From positions 1 through 12,649 of the forward strand of contig DCTZ01000036.1 of assembly GCA_002329485.1 (NCBI GenBank): a stretch of 12,649 bases of DNA, read 5' to 3'. Position numbers and translations under genes: made by a program. Below are positions 6,743 through 12,649 of the stretch, in pieces. Origin of the DNA: Caryophanales bacterium UBA1427. Its GTDB lineage: Bacteria; Bacillota_I; Bacilli_A; ML615J-28; CAG-313. Below the pieces are notes generated by a model. It had not been told where the DNA came from. It worked only from the letters and a program-made list of their open reading frames with translations, and ran no database searches. The number at the start of each line of letters is the position of its first letter. Positions within the stretch are counted from its first letter, which is position 1.

Positions 6743-7909
6743 ATGTATGTTTTGACGCTTAAAAAAGGCGAGGAAAAACGGCTTTTGGCGGGGCACCCTT
6801 GGGTTTATGCCAATGAAGTCTGGAAAATCGAAGGTCATGATAAGCAGGGTAGTATTGCCAAGGTGCAAAGCTATGAGGGAAAATTAATCGGGTACGGCTA
6901 TATTAACCATGCGTCCAAAATCATTGTCCGTTTGCTTTCCCGCGACGAAACTACGATTGACCGCACATTTTTTTATAATCGCATCAAACAGGCGAACGAT
7001 TATCGAAAAAGCTTAGGCTATAACAATAATTACCGAGTGGTTTTTGGCGAATCCGATTTGCTTCCGGGACTGATTGTCGACAAATACGGCGATTACCTTT
7101 CGGTGCAGTTTCTTTCTCTCGGGATGGAAGTTCGCAAAGACCTGATAGTGGAAATTTTGGCGGAACTTTTTCAACCGAAAGGAATTTATGAACGAAGCGA
7201 TGTTTCCGTAAGGGAAAAAGAAGGTTTGAAAGAAGTAAAAGGACTTCTTTACGGCGAAGTGCCGGCTAAAGTTCTAATCGAGGAAAACAGCCTTAAAATG
7301 GAAGTTGATATTATCAACGGCCAAAAAACCGGTTACTTCCTGGATCAGAAAGAAAACCGGGACAATTTAAAATATTATGTAAAAGGAAAAACGGTACTTG
7401 ATTGTTTTTGCAATGTCGGTGGCTTTTCGCTTTGCGCAAGCAAATACGGAGCAACGGAAGTAACAGCTCTTGACATCAGCATGGATGCACTTGAACAAGT
7501 CAAGCGAAATGCCCAACTGAACGGCTTTACTAATATTACTGCTCTTCAGGCCGATGTTTTTGAACAACTGCGTATATTCAAAAAAGAACAAAAAAAGTTT
7601 GACGTGATTGTTTTGGACCCTCCGGCTTTTACCAAATCCAAAGATACCGTAAAAGCGGGTTTTAAAGGTTATCGGGATATCAATATGCTGGCGTTAAAAC
7701 AAATCAACAAAGGCGGGTATTTGATTACCTGCAGCTGTTCCCAGCATCTGTCTTTAAACCTTTTCTTGGAGATGCTTAAGGAAAGCGTTGCAGCCACAGG
7801 GGTCAATGCCAGATTGGTGGAATTAAGAACGCAGGGAAAAGACCATGCGACTCTCATCGGGACCGATGAAGCCTTATATCTGAAAGTTGCAGTTCTTCAT
7901 GTTCTTTAA
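6743..7909 (+). CDS. rlmI: RlmI-type 23S rRNA (cytosine-C5) methyltransferase
   Basis: This 388-residue cytoplasmic enzyme is expected to use S-adenosylmethionine to make 5-methylcytosine in 23S rRNA (C1962 in E. coli numbering; E. coli RlmI is 396 residues). The N-terminal PUA RNA-binding domain (about 1-75) holds the family opening LKKGEEKRLLAGHPWVYANE. A middle domain (GESDLLPGLIVDKYGDYL, GIYERSDVSVREKEGL) follows. The C-terminal Rossmann domain shows motif I VLDCFCNVGGFSLCASKYGA (218-237), motif IV DPPAF (292-296), and TCSCS (329-333), which holds the likely catalytic cysteine. NGQKTGYFLDQKENR is also typical. The frame is open upstream to 6623, but ATG 6743 is chosen because CAGGAG (6731-6736) sits six bases before it, because homologues start at this LKKGEEKR motif, and because the upstream part belongs to the DUF3788 remnant. 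The exact target nucleotide is inferred from the family. Confidence 0.93.
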   Translation: MYVLTLKKGEEKRLLAGHPWVYANEVWKIEGHDKQGSIAKVQSYEGKLIGYGYINHASKIIVRLLSRDETTIDRTFFYNRIKQANDYRKSLGYNNNYRVVFGESDLLPGLIVDKYGDYLSVQFLSLGMEVRKDLIVEILAELFQPKGIYERSDVSVREKEGLKEVKGLLYGEVPAKVLIEENSLKMEVDIINGQKTGYFLDQKENRDNLKYYVKGKTVLDCFCNVGGFSLCASKYGATEVTALDISMDALEQVKRNAQLNGFTNITALQADVFEQLRIFKKEQKKFDVIVLDPPAFTKSKDTVKAGFKGYRDINMLALKQINKGGYLITCSCSQHLSLNLFLEMLKESVAATGVNARLVELRTQGKDHATLIGTDEALYLKVAVLHVL

Positions 7910-7957
7910 GCAAATAAGTATTTTAATTTTTTTGTTGTTATGAAATGTCAAAATTTA

Positions 7958-7986
7958 TTGTTATGAAAATTAAAAGAGTGTAAAAT
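7958..7986 (+). promoter_or_regulatory. promoter upstream of the cysteine-rich GNAT gene
   Basis: TTGTTA (7958-7963) and TAAAAT (7981-7986) are separated by 17 bases. The -35 lies in the second copy of an 11-base direct repeat, TTGTTATGAAA, at 7935-7945 and 7958-7968. It predicts a leader of about 160 bases before ATG 8152. Confidence 0.45.
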
Positions 7987-8098
7987 TGGGTTGGATTTGT
8001 TTGAAAAGGCTGTTATAGAAAAAATCAATGGTCAACTCAGGAAATGTTTTAGGAAATTAGATTACCGCGAAACAATTTTAAATATAACAAATGTGTAA
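7967..8098 (+). other. short unassigned open stretch in the GNAT leader
   Basis: This frame is open from just after TGA 7964-7966 to TAA 8096-8098, with no ATG; TTG 7991 is the only plausible start and lacks a ribosome site. The product would read LDLFEKAVIEKINGQLRKCF and onward, helical-looking but matching nothing I recognise. It may be the tail of a lost gene or chance. Nothing else is visible in 7910-8151 apart from the promoter and direct repeat. Confidence 0.2.
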
Positions 8099-8151
8099 AA
8101 AGCCTTATAAAAACAATCGATTTGGTAAATTAAAAAAGCGAGGTAAAAGGA

Positions 8152-8727
8152 ATGAACATTGAAATCAAAAAATTAACGCCGGAGCTTGCGGATGACTATG
8201 TACATTTTTTTGATACAACACCGCACGACGATTTTGTTCCGGAACACAAGTGTTACTGTGTCTGTTGGTGCAGCGAAGAGTTTAAGGACCAAGATTTTTC
8301 CACAGCCGAAAAAAGAAGACAATATGCCTACGAATATGTCAAAAAAAGTATTATTCAGGGATATTTAGCCTATTATGAAGGAAAAGTAGTCGGTTGGTGC
8401 AACGCCAACGCCAGAGACGAATGCACGAAGTGCGTGGCTTGGCGCATGTTCGCCGATTATGTACCGATGGATGACAAGAAAGTAAAATCGGTCTTTTGTT
8501 TTACCATTGCCCCGGAAATGAAACGAAAAGGCATCGCCACCAAACTCTTGGAACGAGTTATCGAGGATGCCAAAAAAGAAGGGTTTGAAGTCGTGGAAGC
8601 ATATCCGTATAAAGAAAACGGGTTTCAGTCTTCCGATTACGGCGGACACGTGGGAATGTATCAAAAATTGGGTTTTGAATTGGTCATTGATTCCGTAAAA
8701 GGACCGGTTATGAGAAAATATTTATAA
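8152..8727 (+). CDS. GNAT-family N-acetyltransferase with a CxCxCxC cluster
   Basis: This 191-residue cytoplasmic protein shows the full single GNAT fold: an opening strand (NIEIKKLTPELADDYVHFF), the beta-hairpin GYLAYYEGKVVGWCNANARD, motif A with FTIAPEMKRKGIATKLLERV (acetyl-CoA loop RKGIAT at 125-130), and a closing YGGHVGMYQKLGFELV. The acceptor is unknown. It carries an alternating cysteine cluster C34-C36-C38-C40 (HKCYCVCWCSEEF) and a second pair, C91 and C94 (DECTKC), which could hold a metal or sense redox state; this is inference, and similar cysteine-rich openings occur in other Bacillota GNATs as I recall. The ribosome site is GAGGT (8140-8144), seven bases before ATG. It is a single-gene unit ending at a terminator. 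Confidence 0.88.
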   Translation: MNIEIKKLTPELADDYVHFFDTTPHDDFVPEHKCYCVCWCSEEFKDQDFSTAEKRRQYAYEYVKKSIIQGYLAYYEGKVVGWCNANARDECTKCVAWRMFADYVPMDDKKVKSVFCFTIAPEMKRKGIATKLLERVIEDAKKEGFEVVEAYPYKENGFQSSDYGGHVGMYQKLGFELVIDSVKGPVMRKYL

Positions 8728-8733
8728 TTAAAG

Positions 8734-8761
8734 AAAGGGCTGGCAAATGCCAAGCCCTTTT
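8734..8761 (+). terminator. terminator between the GNAT and SDR genes
   Basis: AAAGGGCT plus GGCA pairs with TGCC plus AGCCCTTT with one bulged A across an AA turn, ending in TTTT. It lies six bases after the GNAT stop and abuts the stop of the converging SDR gene, so it may also serve the minus strand, where the T-run is poorer. Confidence 0.85.
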
Positions 8762-9562
8762 CTAAAGGTTCGATAGTTTTTTGGCGATGAGGTTTGCGGC
8801 TTTATTGAGACATAATTTGGCTAAAAAGTTCATGAATTTGGCGTCTTGTCCGATCGGAACGCGGTATTTGTTTTTTTCGGTGGCTTTGATGATAAGTTCG
8901 GCAGCTTTTTTAGGAGTCAACAGTTTATAATTCGATCCTGCCGAATTGACCATTTGGGGGTTCAAATTGACGCCGGAGTTTTTGACGATATCGGTTGCCA
9001 CTCCGCCCGGTAGAATTAGCGTGACTCCAACCGGGGTGTCCTTGAGTTCCGAACGTAAACCGAGCGTCAAAAGATTCACTGCCGCTTTGGATGCCCCGTA
9101 GACGGATTGACCCGGAACGGGAACAAAAGAACCCATGCTCGAAACATTGGTGATATGGGCTTCCGGACGGGAAAGCAAAATCGGAAGGAAAGTTTTTACC
9201 ATATGAAGCGTTCCGAAGAAGTTGACGTTCATAACCTGGTGGACTTTGCGATAATCGATTTCGTTGACCGAAATAAACGGTTGAACGATTCCTGCCACAT
9301 TTATCAATCCGTCGATTACTTGGTGAATTTGAATGATCTGTTCTTTCAATTTTTCGATTTGGTCCAGATCGGTTAGATCCGCTTGATGGATAGAGATATT
9401 TTCGAGATTATCTTGGGCAAGTTCCAAAGTGGTTTTAAGACCTGCCTGATCGATATCGATAGCGGCTACTTTTCCCCCTTTTGCCAGAATCTGCAATGCC
9501 ACTTCGCGGCCGATGCCGTTTCCCGCACCAGTTACAACAAAGACTTTGTTTATAATTTGCAT
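8762..9562 (-). CDS. classical short-chain dehydrogenase/reductase (SDR)
   Basis: This 266-residue cytoplasmic NAD(P)-dependent oxidoreductase has every mark of a classical SDR: the cofactor loop TGAGNGIG (11-18), D36 at the end of the second strand (AAIDID, favouring NAD(H) over NADP(H)), NVAG at 88-91, N114 in MNVNFFG, and the catalytic set S141/S142, Y155, K159 in ITNVSSMGS and YGASKAA. LILPGGVATDIVKNSG then follows as the usual PG motif after the active site. The C-terminal stretch MNFLAKLCLNKAANLIAKKL is helical and basic and may touch membranes or form the substrate lid. The substrate is unknown (alcohol, ketone or lipid-like). AAGGAGG lies six bases before ATG (plus-strand 9569-9575), with an extended -10 promoter behind it. 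It stands alone, convergent with the GNAT gene and divergent from the HicB/DinB unit. Confidence 0.92.
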   Translation of the reverse strand: MQIINKVFVVTGAGNGIGREVALQILAKGGKVAAIDIDQAGLKTTLELAQDNLENISIHQADLTDLDQIEKLKEQIIQIHQVIDGLINVAGIVQPFISVNEIDYRKVHQVMNVNFFGTLHMVKTFLPILLSRPEAHITNVSSMGSFVPVPGQSVYGASKAAVNLLTLGLRSELKDTPVGVTLILPGGVATDIVKNSGVNLNPQMVNSAGSNYKLLTPKKAAELIIKATEKNKYRVPIGQDAKFMNFLAKLCLNKAANLIAKKLSNL

Positions 9563-9585
9563 ACATATCCTCCTTATTTGCCTTA

Positions 9586-9615
9586 ATTATATCATTAAAA
9601 TGACAGAAAAAGCAA
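9586..9615 (-). promoter_or_regulatory. promoter of the SDR gene
   Basis: On the minus strand, TTGCTT (9610-9615) and TATAAT (9586-9591) are 18 bases apart, and TGA precedes the -10 to make an extended element. It ends about 24 bases before the SDR start codon. Confidence 0.72.
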
Positions 9616-9701
9616 GATTGTTTTAAGAAAAATTGATTTTTTTCAAAAAAAAGGAGGAAGCCGAAATTGCAGGTTGATTGTTTTTTTCAATGGGTGTTTT
9701 A

Positions 9702-9710
9702 TGGTATAAT
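9702..9710 (+). promoter_or_regulatory. extended -10 promoter for the HicB/DinB unit
   Basis: TGG followed by TATAAT (9705-9710) is a good extended -10. The -35 area is only a T-run (9681-9687). Transcription would start near 9717, leaving a leader of about 190 bases before ATG 9910. Confidence 0.55.
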
Positions 9711-9768
9711 TATACTGGGGATTCACAAAAAACTTGAGTTGCAATTAAAAAAGACGGAGCCACAACCG

Positions 9769-9852
9769 GATTTGATTATTTGCATGTAAAATAACCAAAT
9801 CAGAGATTTCTGAAGCTGATATAACTTCAATGAAAGAGATTATGAAATCTCT
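9769..9852 (+). other. two abutting inverted repeats in the leader (possible structured RNA)
   Basis: GATTTGATTATTT (9769-9781) pairs with AAATAACCAAATC (9789-9801) over 13 positions with one mismatch and a seven-base loop. Directly next to it, AGAGATTTC (9802-9810) pairs perfectly with GAAATCTCT (9844-9852), and inside that TGAAG (9811-9815) pairs with CTTCA (9825-9829). Neither has a T-run after it. I recognise no known riboswitch core. The overlap with an apparently coding remnant makes chance a real alternative. Confidence 0.35.
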
Positions 9853-9883
9853 TAGCCAAATTATATACGAATTAGAGAGGTAA
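9776..9883 (+). pseudogene. unassigned broken ORF in the leader
   Basis: A frame without a start or ribosome site reads ITKSEISEADITSMKEIM and onward to ELER, ending at TAA 9881-9883; it looks like genuine coding sequence in an amphipathic helix. A second frame just upstream reads KKDGATTGFDYLHVK and stops at TAA 9787-9789. One extra A in the A-run at 9788-9791 would fuse the two, so this may be a small gene broken by a one-base deletion. I do not recognise the family. Confidence 0.3.
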
Positions 9884-9909
9884 TTTTTTATTTAACGGAT
9901 TGGTGAATT

Positions 9910-10620
9910 ATGAAAATAGAAGCAGTCTTGGAATTCAATGATAAAGGATACCTTGCTCAAGCCTGCAATTTTCCCGGCGTTTTCGGAAGAAGCCTATACA
10001 AAGAAGAAGCCTTGGGCAAATTGCTTGAGGATTTGAAAGTCTATTGCCAATGGTTGGGAAAAGATTTTAGTAGAGAAATTTTTGAGGTTGTTGTTGTCAA
10101 AGAAATAAAAAGTGACCTTCGGGTAGAAGACGCTGATACGGATGTGATATTTGACAACGAAAAAGAGCCACTTTCTCCGGCGAAATATCAGGAGTTAAAA
10201 AGACTGGCCTTAAAATCGGCGGAAGACTTTTTGATGTTGTATAATTCCGTTCCAGATCAAACGGCTCTCCTTGCCTCACCACGCAAAACCTTTTACGGCG
10301 AAGTCCCAAGAAGCGCGCAAGCCATGTATGAACATACCAAAAACGTCAATGCCTATTATTTCGGGGAAATCAAAGTCAAGGTTGGAAATGAACCGGATAT
10401 TCTGGCCAGTCGGGAAGAAGGTTTTAAACTTTTGGAAGAAAATCCTGATTTGTTAGCCAACAAAGTTTTTGTGGGAAGTTACAACGAGCTTTGGTCATTG
10501 GCCAAGGTTTGTCGCAGGTTTATTTGGCATGATCGGATTCATGCGAAAGCGCTGTATCGTTTAGCTGCGAAAAAGTTTGGTGAAGACCAAATAGCCAATT
10601 CCTTTTGCTTTCGCTTGTAA
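9910..10620 (+). CDS. HicB-like N-terminus fused to a DinB-like domain
   Basis: This 236-residue cytoplasmic protein has two parts. Residues 1-50 (VLEFNDKGYLAQACNFPGVF, then EEALGKLLEDLKVY) match the small HicB-type fold of antitoxin-like proteins, with the usual FPGVFGRS turn. Residues about 100-230 form a four-helix DinB/YfiT-like domain: LALKSAEDFLMLYNSVPD, then MYEHTKNVNAYYFGEI, then RRFIWHDRIHAKALYR. H142, H207 and H211 form the expected metal-binding triad. DinB-like proteins include thiol-dependent transferases and stress-induced proteins of unknown function. No HicA toxin lies next to it, so an antitoxin role is doubtful; the HicB-like part may simply bind ligand or partner. Similar fusions occur in Clostridia as I recall. 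The ribosome site is weak (GGTGA at 9902-9906). The stop is 53 bases before the flavin-reductase-like gene, probably one transcript. Confidence 0.72.
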   Translation: MKIEAVLEFNDKGYLAQACNFPGVFGRSLYKEEALGKLLEDLKVYCQWLGKDFSREIFEVVVVKEIKSDLRVEDADTDVIFDNEKEPLSPAKYQELKRLALKSAEDFLMLYNSVPDQTALLASPRKTFYGEVPRSAQAMYEHTKNVNAYYFGEIKVKVGNEPDILASREEGFKLLEENPDLLANKVFVGSYNELWSLAKVCRRFIWHDRIHAKALYRLAAKKFGEDQIANSFCFRL

Positions 10621-10673
10621 ATTATTTTGAAAAAGTATATAAAAAATTTGTGAATGTCGGAAAGGAGTAATTA

Positions 10674-11105
10674 ATGGGATTAAGTGTTTTTAATTACGGT
10701 GCGAATGCGGTATGCTTCGAGAAAAACGGAAGAAAATACGGCATGATTTGTGCCTGGGCAACTCAAGTCGATTACGATAAAATCGTCATGCTTTTGGGTG
10801 CCCAAAGCGTAACCGGAAAAGCGATTGCCAAAGGCGATATTATCGGTGTCAGTGTTTTAAGCATGAACCAGGAAGACGTGAAAGATAAGCTCGGGGATAA
10901 CCATTCCGATGTCGTGGACAAATTTGCGAAATTGAATTACAAAACTGACGGAAGCGCCATTCTTATCCCCGGAGCAAGCTTCAATATGGTAGTGGAAGTA
11001 ATCGATGTACTCCATTTGGAAGGAATCGAAGAAGACAATTTGATTTACGGATTTATCAAATCATGTGCCCAAAACGATGTGCCGCTTATGACAATCAATT
11101 GTTAG
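10674..11105 (+). CDS. flavin-reductase-like FMN-binding protein
   Basis: This 143-residue cytoplasmic protein has the flavin reductase-like split-barrel pattern: LSVFNYGANAVCFEKNGRKY, GMICAWATQVDYDKIVMLLG (the N-terminal strands that hold FMN), then TGKAIAKGDIIGVSVLSMNQ and the DKLGDNHSDVVDKF helix typical of these reductases. Members bind FMN and pass electrons from NAD(P)H or a partner protein; partner and substrate are not evident. AAAGGAG at 10661-10667 lies six bases before ATG. It follows the HicB/DinB gene and is closed by a perfect hairpin 43 bases after its stop, so the two genes look like one operon. It is the second flavin split-barrel protein in the window, but it is not closely similar to the one at 4435-4914. 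Confidence 0.82.
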   Translation: MGLSVFNYGANAVCFEKNGRKYGMICAWATQVDYDKIVMLLGAQSVTGKAIAKGDIIGVSVLSMNQEDVKDKLGDNHSDVVDKFAKLNYKTDGSAILIPGASFNMVVEVIDVLHLEGIEEDNLIYGFIKSCAQNDVPLMTINC

Positions 11106-11147
11106 TTTAATTTTGGGGCGAAACTTTGCTAATTCTTTCAAAAATAT

Positions 11148-11184
11148 ACCATTAGTTGAAATCAACTAATGGTTGTTTGCTTTT
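11148..11184 (+). terminator. perfect 12-bp inverted repeat: terminator and possible operator
   Basis: ACCATTAGTTGA (11148-11159) and TCAACTAATGGT (11162-11173) are perfect reverse complements; the T-rich TGTTTGCTTTT follows. It ends the flavin reductase unit. Its right arm stops three bases before the -35 of the next gene, whose product is an XRE-type repressor, so operator use is also possible. Confidence 0.7.
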
Positions 11185-11204
11185 GGGAAGGTTTGTGATA
11201 TACT
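11177..11204 (+). promoter_or_regulatory. promoter of the HTH-DUF2807 gene
   Basis: TTGCTT (11177-11182) and TATACT (11199-11204) are 16 bases apart, and TGA before the -10 gives an extended element. The start codon follows 24 bases after. Confidence 0.68.
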
Positions 11205-11228
11205 GTAATCAAACGGAGGTTAATTATT

Positions 11229-12518
11229 ATGTTTGAATTTGAAGGTTTTGGCCAAAGACTTGCCAAACTGCGCAAGTCCAAAAACATGACACAGGGGGAG
11301 TTTGCGGATAGGTTGGGGGTAACCGCACAAGCTGTTTCCAAGTGGGAAAATGATTTGAGTTACCCCGATATAACTTTAATCCCGACCATTGCCACCATTT
11401 TTGATGTTGAAGTCAATGATTTGTTTGGATTTAAAAAAACTGCCGTAAAAGAAAACTGGAAGTTTCCCAAGTTCTACGAAGATTTGGTCCTTGTGCATTC
11501 TTTTCAGAATGTCGGTTGTTATTCTTCCAAAGAAGTTGCTTCGATTGACGGAAGCGGAGTAAAATTCAAAGACGGAAGCAGCGCGGAACTGTCCAACCGT
11601 TTGATTCTCAATATGGGAAAAGGTGAAATTAGGTTGTTATTGCTTGACGAAGCAAGTCCAAATCTTGACTACAGTCAGACATCCAAAAACTTTGATTTTG
11701 ATTTTGTTGAAAACTACGATATCGAAGTGCTCAACAACGGATGCGAAATTGTTCCGTCCCCCGATCAAAAATGCCACGTTCATGCCCGAGGCGACGGACT
11801 TTTCATCGGTATACTTGAAGCATTCTGCGAAAACAATAAGCTGACAATCCGCTTTAAAGACAAAGAAGACAATAACTTTAATTCCAAGCAACAAAACCAA
11901 ATAAAGGTGGAACTGCCTTGCGCGGTTGTCAAAAATGCAAACGTCCGCCTTAACGGTAGCGGCGAATTGGTTTCCGAAATCGGTAAGGCCGAAACGGGAA
12001 GGATTGCGGTCAACGGTTCGGGAACCATAAAAATGCTGGATTTCGATACGGTCAGCGTCGCGATTAACGGTTCGGGATGCATGGAAGCCCAAAATGCCGA
12101 AAAAGCGGAATTGGTTATCAACGGTTCGGGAAGTATGACTTGGCAGGGAATCGGTGAACTCTCGGCTGTCATAAACGGTTCAGGTGAAATGGAGATCGAC
12201 AATTTGACGGTTGCTAACATCAATGTCAACGGTTCCGGAGACTTGACCTTAGCGAAAATCAACGACGGCGGAGAAATGACGGTAAAGATTGCGGGTAGCG
12301 GCGACATCACCATCAAGGAAGGATATTGCAAGAAGCTGGATTTCACCATTAGCGGCAGCGGCGATATCGATGCCAAAGGCGTTTCGACCCACAAAGCTTC
12401 CATCATTTTGAAATCGAACGGGGAAGTTACGATTGGTCGGGTTATCGACAGTTCGATCGAACAAATCATGAAAAAAGGCATAATCAACATTTTGCAACGC
12501 GGCAAAAACGGGGATTAA
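11229..12518 (+). CDS. XRE-type DNA-binding domain fused to a DUF2807-type repeat domain
   Basis: This 429-residue protein opens with a Cro/CI-type helix-turn-helix (about residues 7-62: QRLAKLRKSKNMTQGEFADR, VTAQAVSKWEND, the recognition helix region) that should bind DNA as a dimer. A linker of about 175 residues follows, with a lone DGSG and no clear family. The C-terminal part (about 235-400) is a repeat domain in which N/A/S-G-S-G recurs at residues 242, 262, 280, 298, 316, 334, 355 and 375, mostly every 18 residues. That is the stacked-strand pattern of DUF2807 (GIN-type) domains. There is no signal peptide or membrane helix, so the repeat domain stays in the cytoplasm, unlike the exported DUF2807 proteins. 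Its ligand is unknown. ACGGAGG at 11213-11219 gives a nine-base spacing. A perfect palindrome abuts its promoter, and a strong terminator follows, so it is probably a self-controlled single-gene unit. Confidence 0.85.
   Translation: MFEFEGFGQRLAKLRKSKNMTQGEFADRLGVTAQAVSKWENDLSYPDITLIPTIATIFDVEVNDLFGFKKTAVKENWKFPKFYEDLVLVHSFQNVGCYSSKEVASIDGSGVKFKDGSSAELSNRLILNMGKGEIRLLLLDEASPNLDYSQTSKNFDFDFVENYDIEVLNNGCEIVPSPDQKCHVHARGDGLFIGILEAFCENNKLTIRFKDKEDNNFNSKQQNQIKVELPCAVVKNANVRLNGSGELVSEIGKAETGRIAVNGSGTIKMLDFDTVSVAINGSGCMEAQNAEKAELVINGSGSMTWQGIGELSAVINGSGEMEIDNLTVANINVNGSGDLTLAKINDGGEMTVKIAGSGDITIKEGYCKKLDFTISGSGDIDAKGVSTHKASIILKSNGEVTIGRVIDSSIEQIMKKGIINILQRGKNGD
12012..12239 (+). repeat. 54-bp periodic coding repeat (NGSG turns)
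   Basis: AACGGTTC followed by a glycine codon recurs at exactly 54-base steps: 12012, 12066, 12120, 12174 and 12228. The first three copies share AACGGTTCGGGA; the last two differ at the end. The DNA between is well diverged, so the conservation is in the turn. Confidence 0.85.
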
Positions 12519-12562
12519 TTGCTTCCGGGTTATTAAATGTACCCAATTCTTTTCCAAAAACG

Positions 12563-12593
12563 AACGGCTTTAGGTTTTTAAGCCGTTTTTTTT
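12563..12593 (+). terminator. Rho-independent terminator after the HTH-DUF2807 gene
   Basis: AACGGCTT (12563-12570) pairs perfectly with AAGCCGTT (12580-12587) across a nine-base loop and runs into eight T. Confidence 0.9.
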
Positions 12594-12616
12594 CGAAAAA
12601 AAACAGGTTAAAATAA

Positions 12617-12645
12617 TGGACAAACCCTGATAAAAAGAATATAAT
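12617..12645 (+). promoter_or_regulatory. promoter for a gene beyond the right edge
   Basis: TGGACA (12617-12622, five of six to consensus) and a perfect TATAAT (12640-12645) are 17 bases apart. The window ends four bases later. Confidence 0.7.
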
Positions 12646-12649
12646 ATTT

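Noticed and set aside
9667..9789. 40-codon ORF from TTG behind AAGGAGG
   Set aside because: It spans the TATAAT promoter, starts at TTG and resembles nothing; the site is probably chance in an A/G-rich tract.
9910..10060. HicB antitoxin of a HicAB toxin-antitoxin pair
   Set aside because: No HicA-like gene lies on either side and the HicB-like part is fused to a DinB-like domain.
11780..12505. 241-residue minus-strand open frame opposite the DUF2807 repeats
   Set aside because: Its PEPL-type repeats merely mirror the NGSG codons; it has no ribosome site and lies inside a clear gene.
1..12649. Alternative genetic code (TGA or TAG reassigned)
   Set aside because: TAG and TGA end intact genes (3049-3051, 4449-4451), and tryptophan uses TGG throughout.

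Overview
The window reads like a piece of a low-G+C Bacillota-type (Bacilli or Clostridia-like) chromosome. Most genes start at ATG behind AAAGGAG/AAGGAGG ribosome-binding sites, promoters are A+T-rich and often of the extended -10 type, terminators are short hairpins with T-runs, and TAA, TAG and TGA all act as stops. I see no tRNA, rRNA, CRISPR array, transposase or phage gene. I cannot name the genus.

Layout. 1-1440: an intact mgtE-type magnesium transporter ending in a hairpin terminator. 1480-2012: a DUF998-like membrane protein broken by a one-base deletion. 2040-3140: a tandem-GNAT acetyltransferase. 3157-4914: a promoter, a two-TM protein with a Nudix-like domain lacking the catalytic glutamates, and an overlapping FMN split-barrel (PNPOx-like) gene. 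5009-6666: an APH-family kinase followed by two neighbouring, mutually related DUF3788-like genes, one with an internal stop and the other with two stops and a frameshift. 6675-7909: a promoter and an rlmI-type 23S rRNA m5C methyltransferase. 7958-8761: a promoter, a long leader, a cysteine-rich GNAT and a terminator shared with a converging SDR gene (8762-9562, minus strand). 9586-9910: back-to-back promoters for the SDR and for a rightward unit whose leader holds two abutting inverted repeats and a broken ORF. 9910-11105: a HicB-like/DinB-like fusion and a flavin-reductase-like gene. 11148-12593: a perfect 12-bp inverted repeat, a promoter, an XRE-type regulator fused to a DUF2807-type repeat domain, and a strong terminator. 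12617-12645: a good promoter for a gene beyond the right edge.

Functionally this is mostly accessory small-molecule modification and sensing (two acetyltransferases, a small-molecule kinase, two flavin-binding split-barrel proteins, an SDR, a DinB-like metalloprotein) between two housekeeping genes (mgtE, rlmI). Three recognisable genes and one unassigned ORF are decayed, so the region seems to be turning over. The candidates for something unusual are the membrane-anchored degenerate Nudix protein coupled to a flavin protein, the HTH-DUF2807 fusion with a palindrome at its promoter, and the possible structured leader at 9769-9852. No complete defence system is visible.
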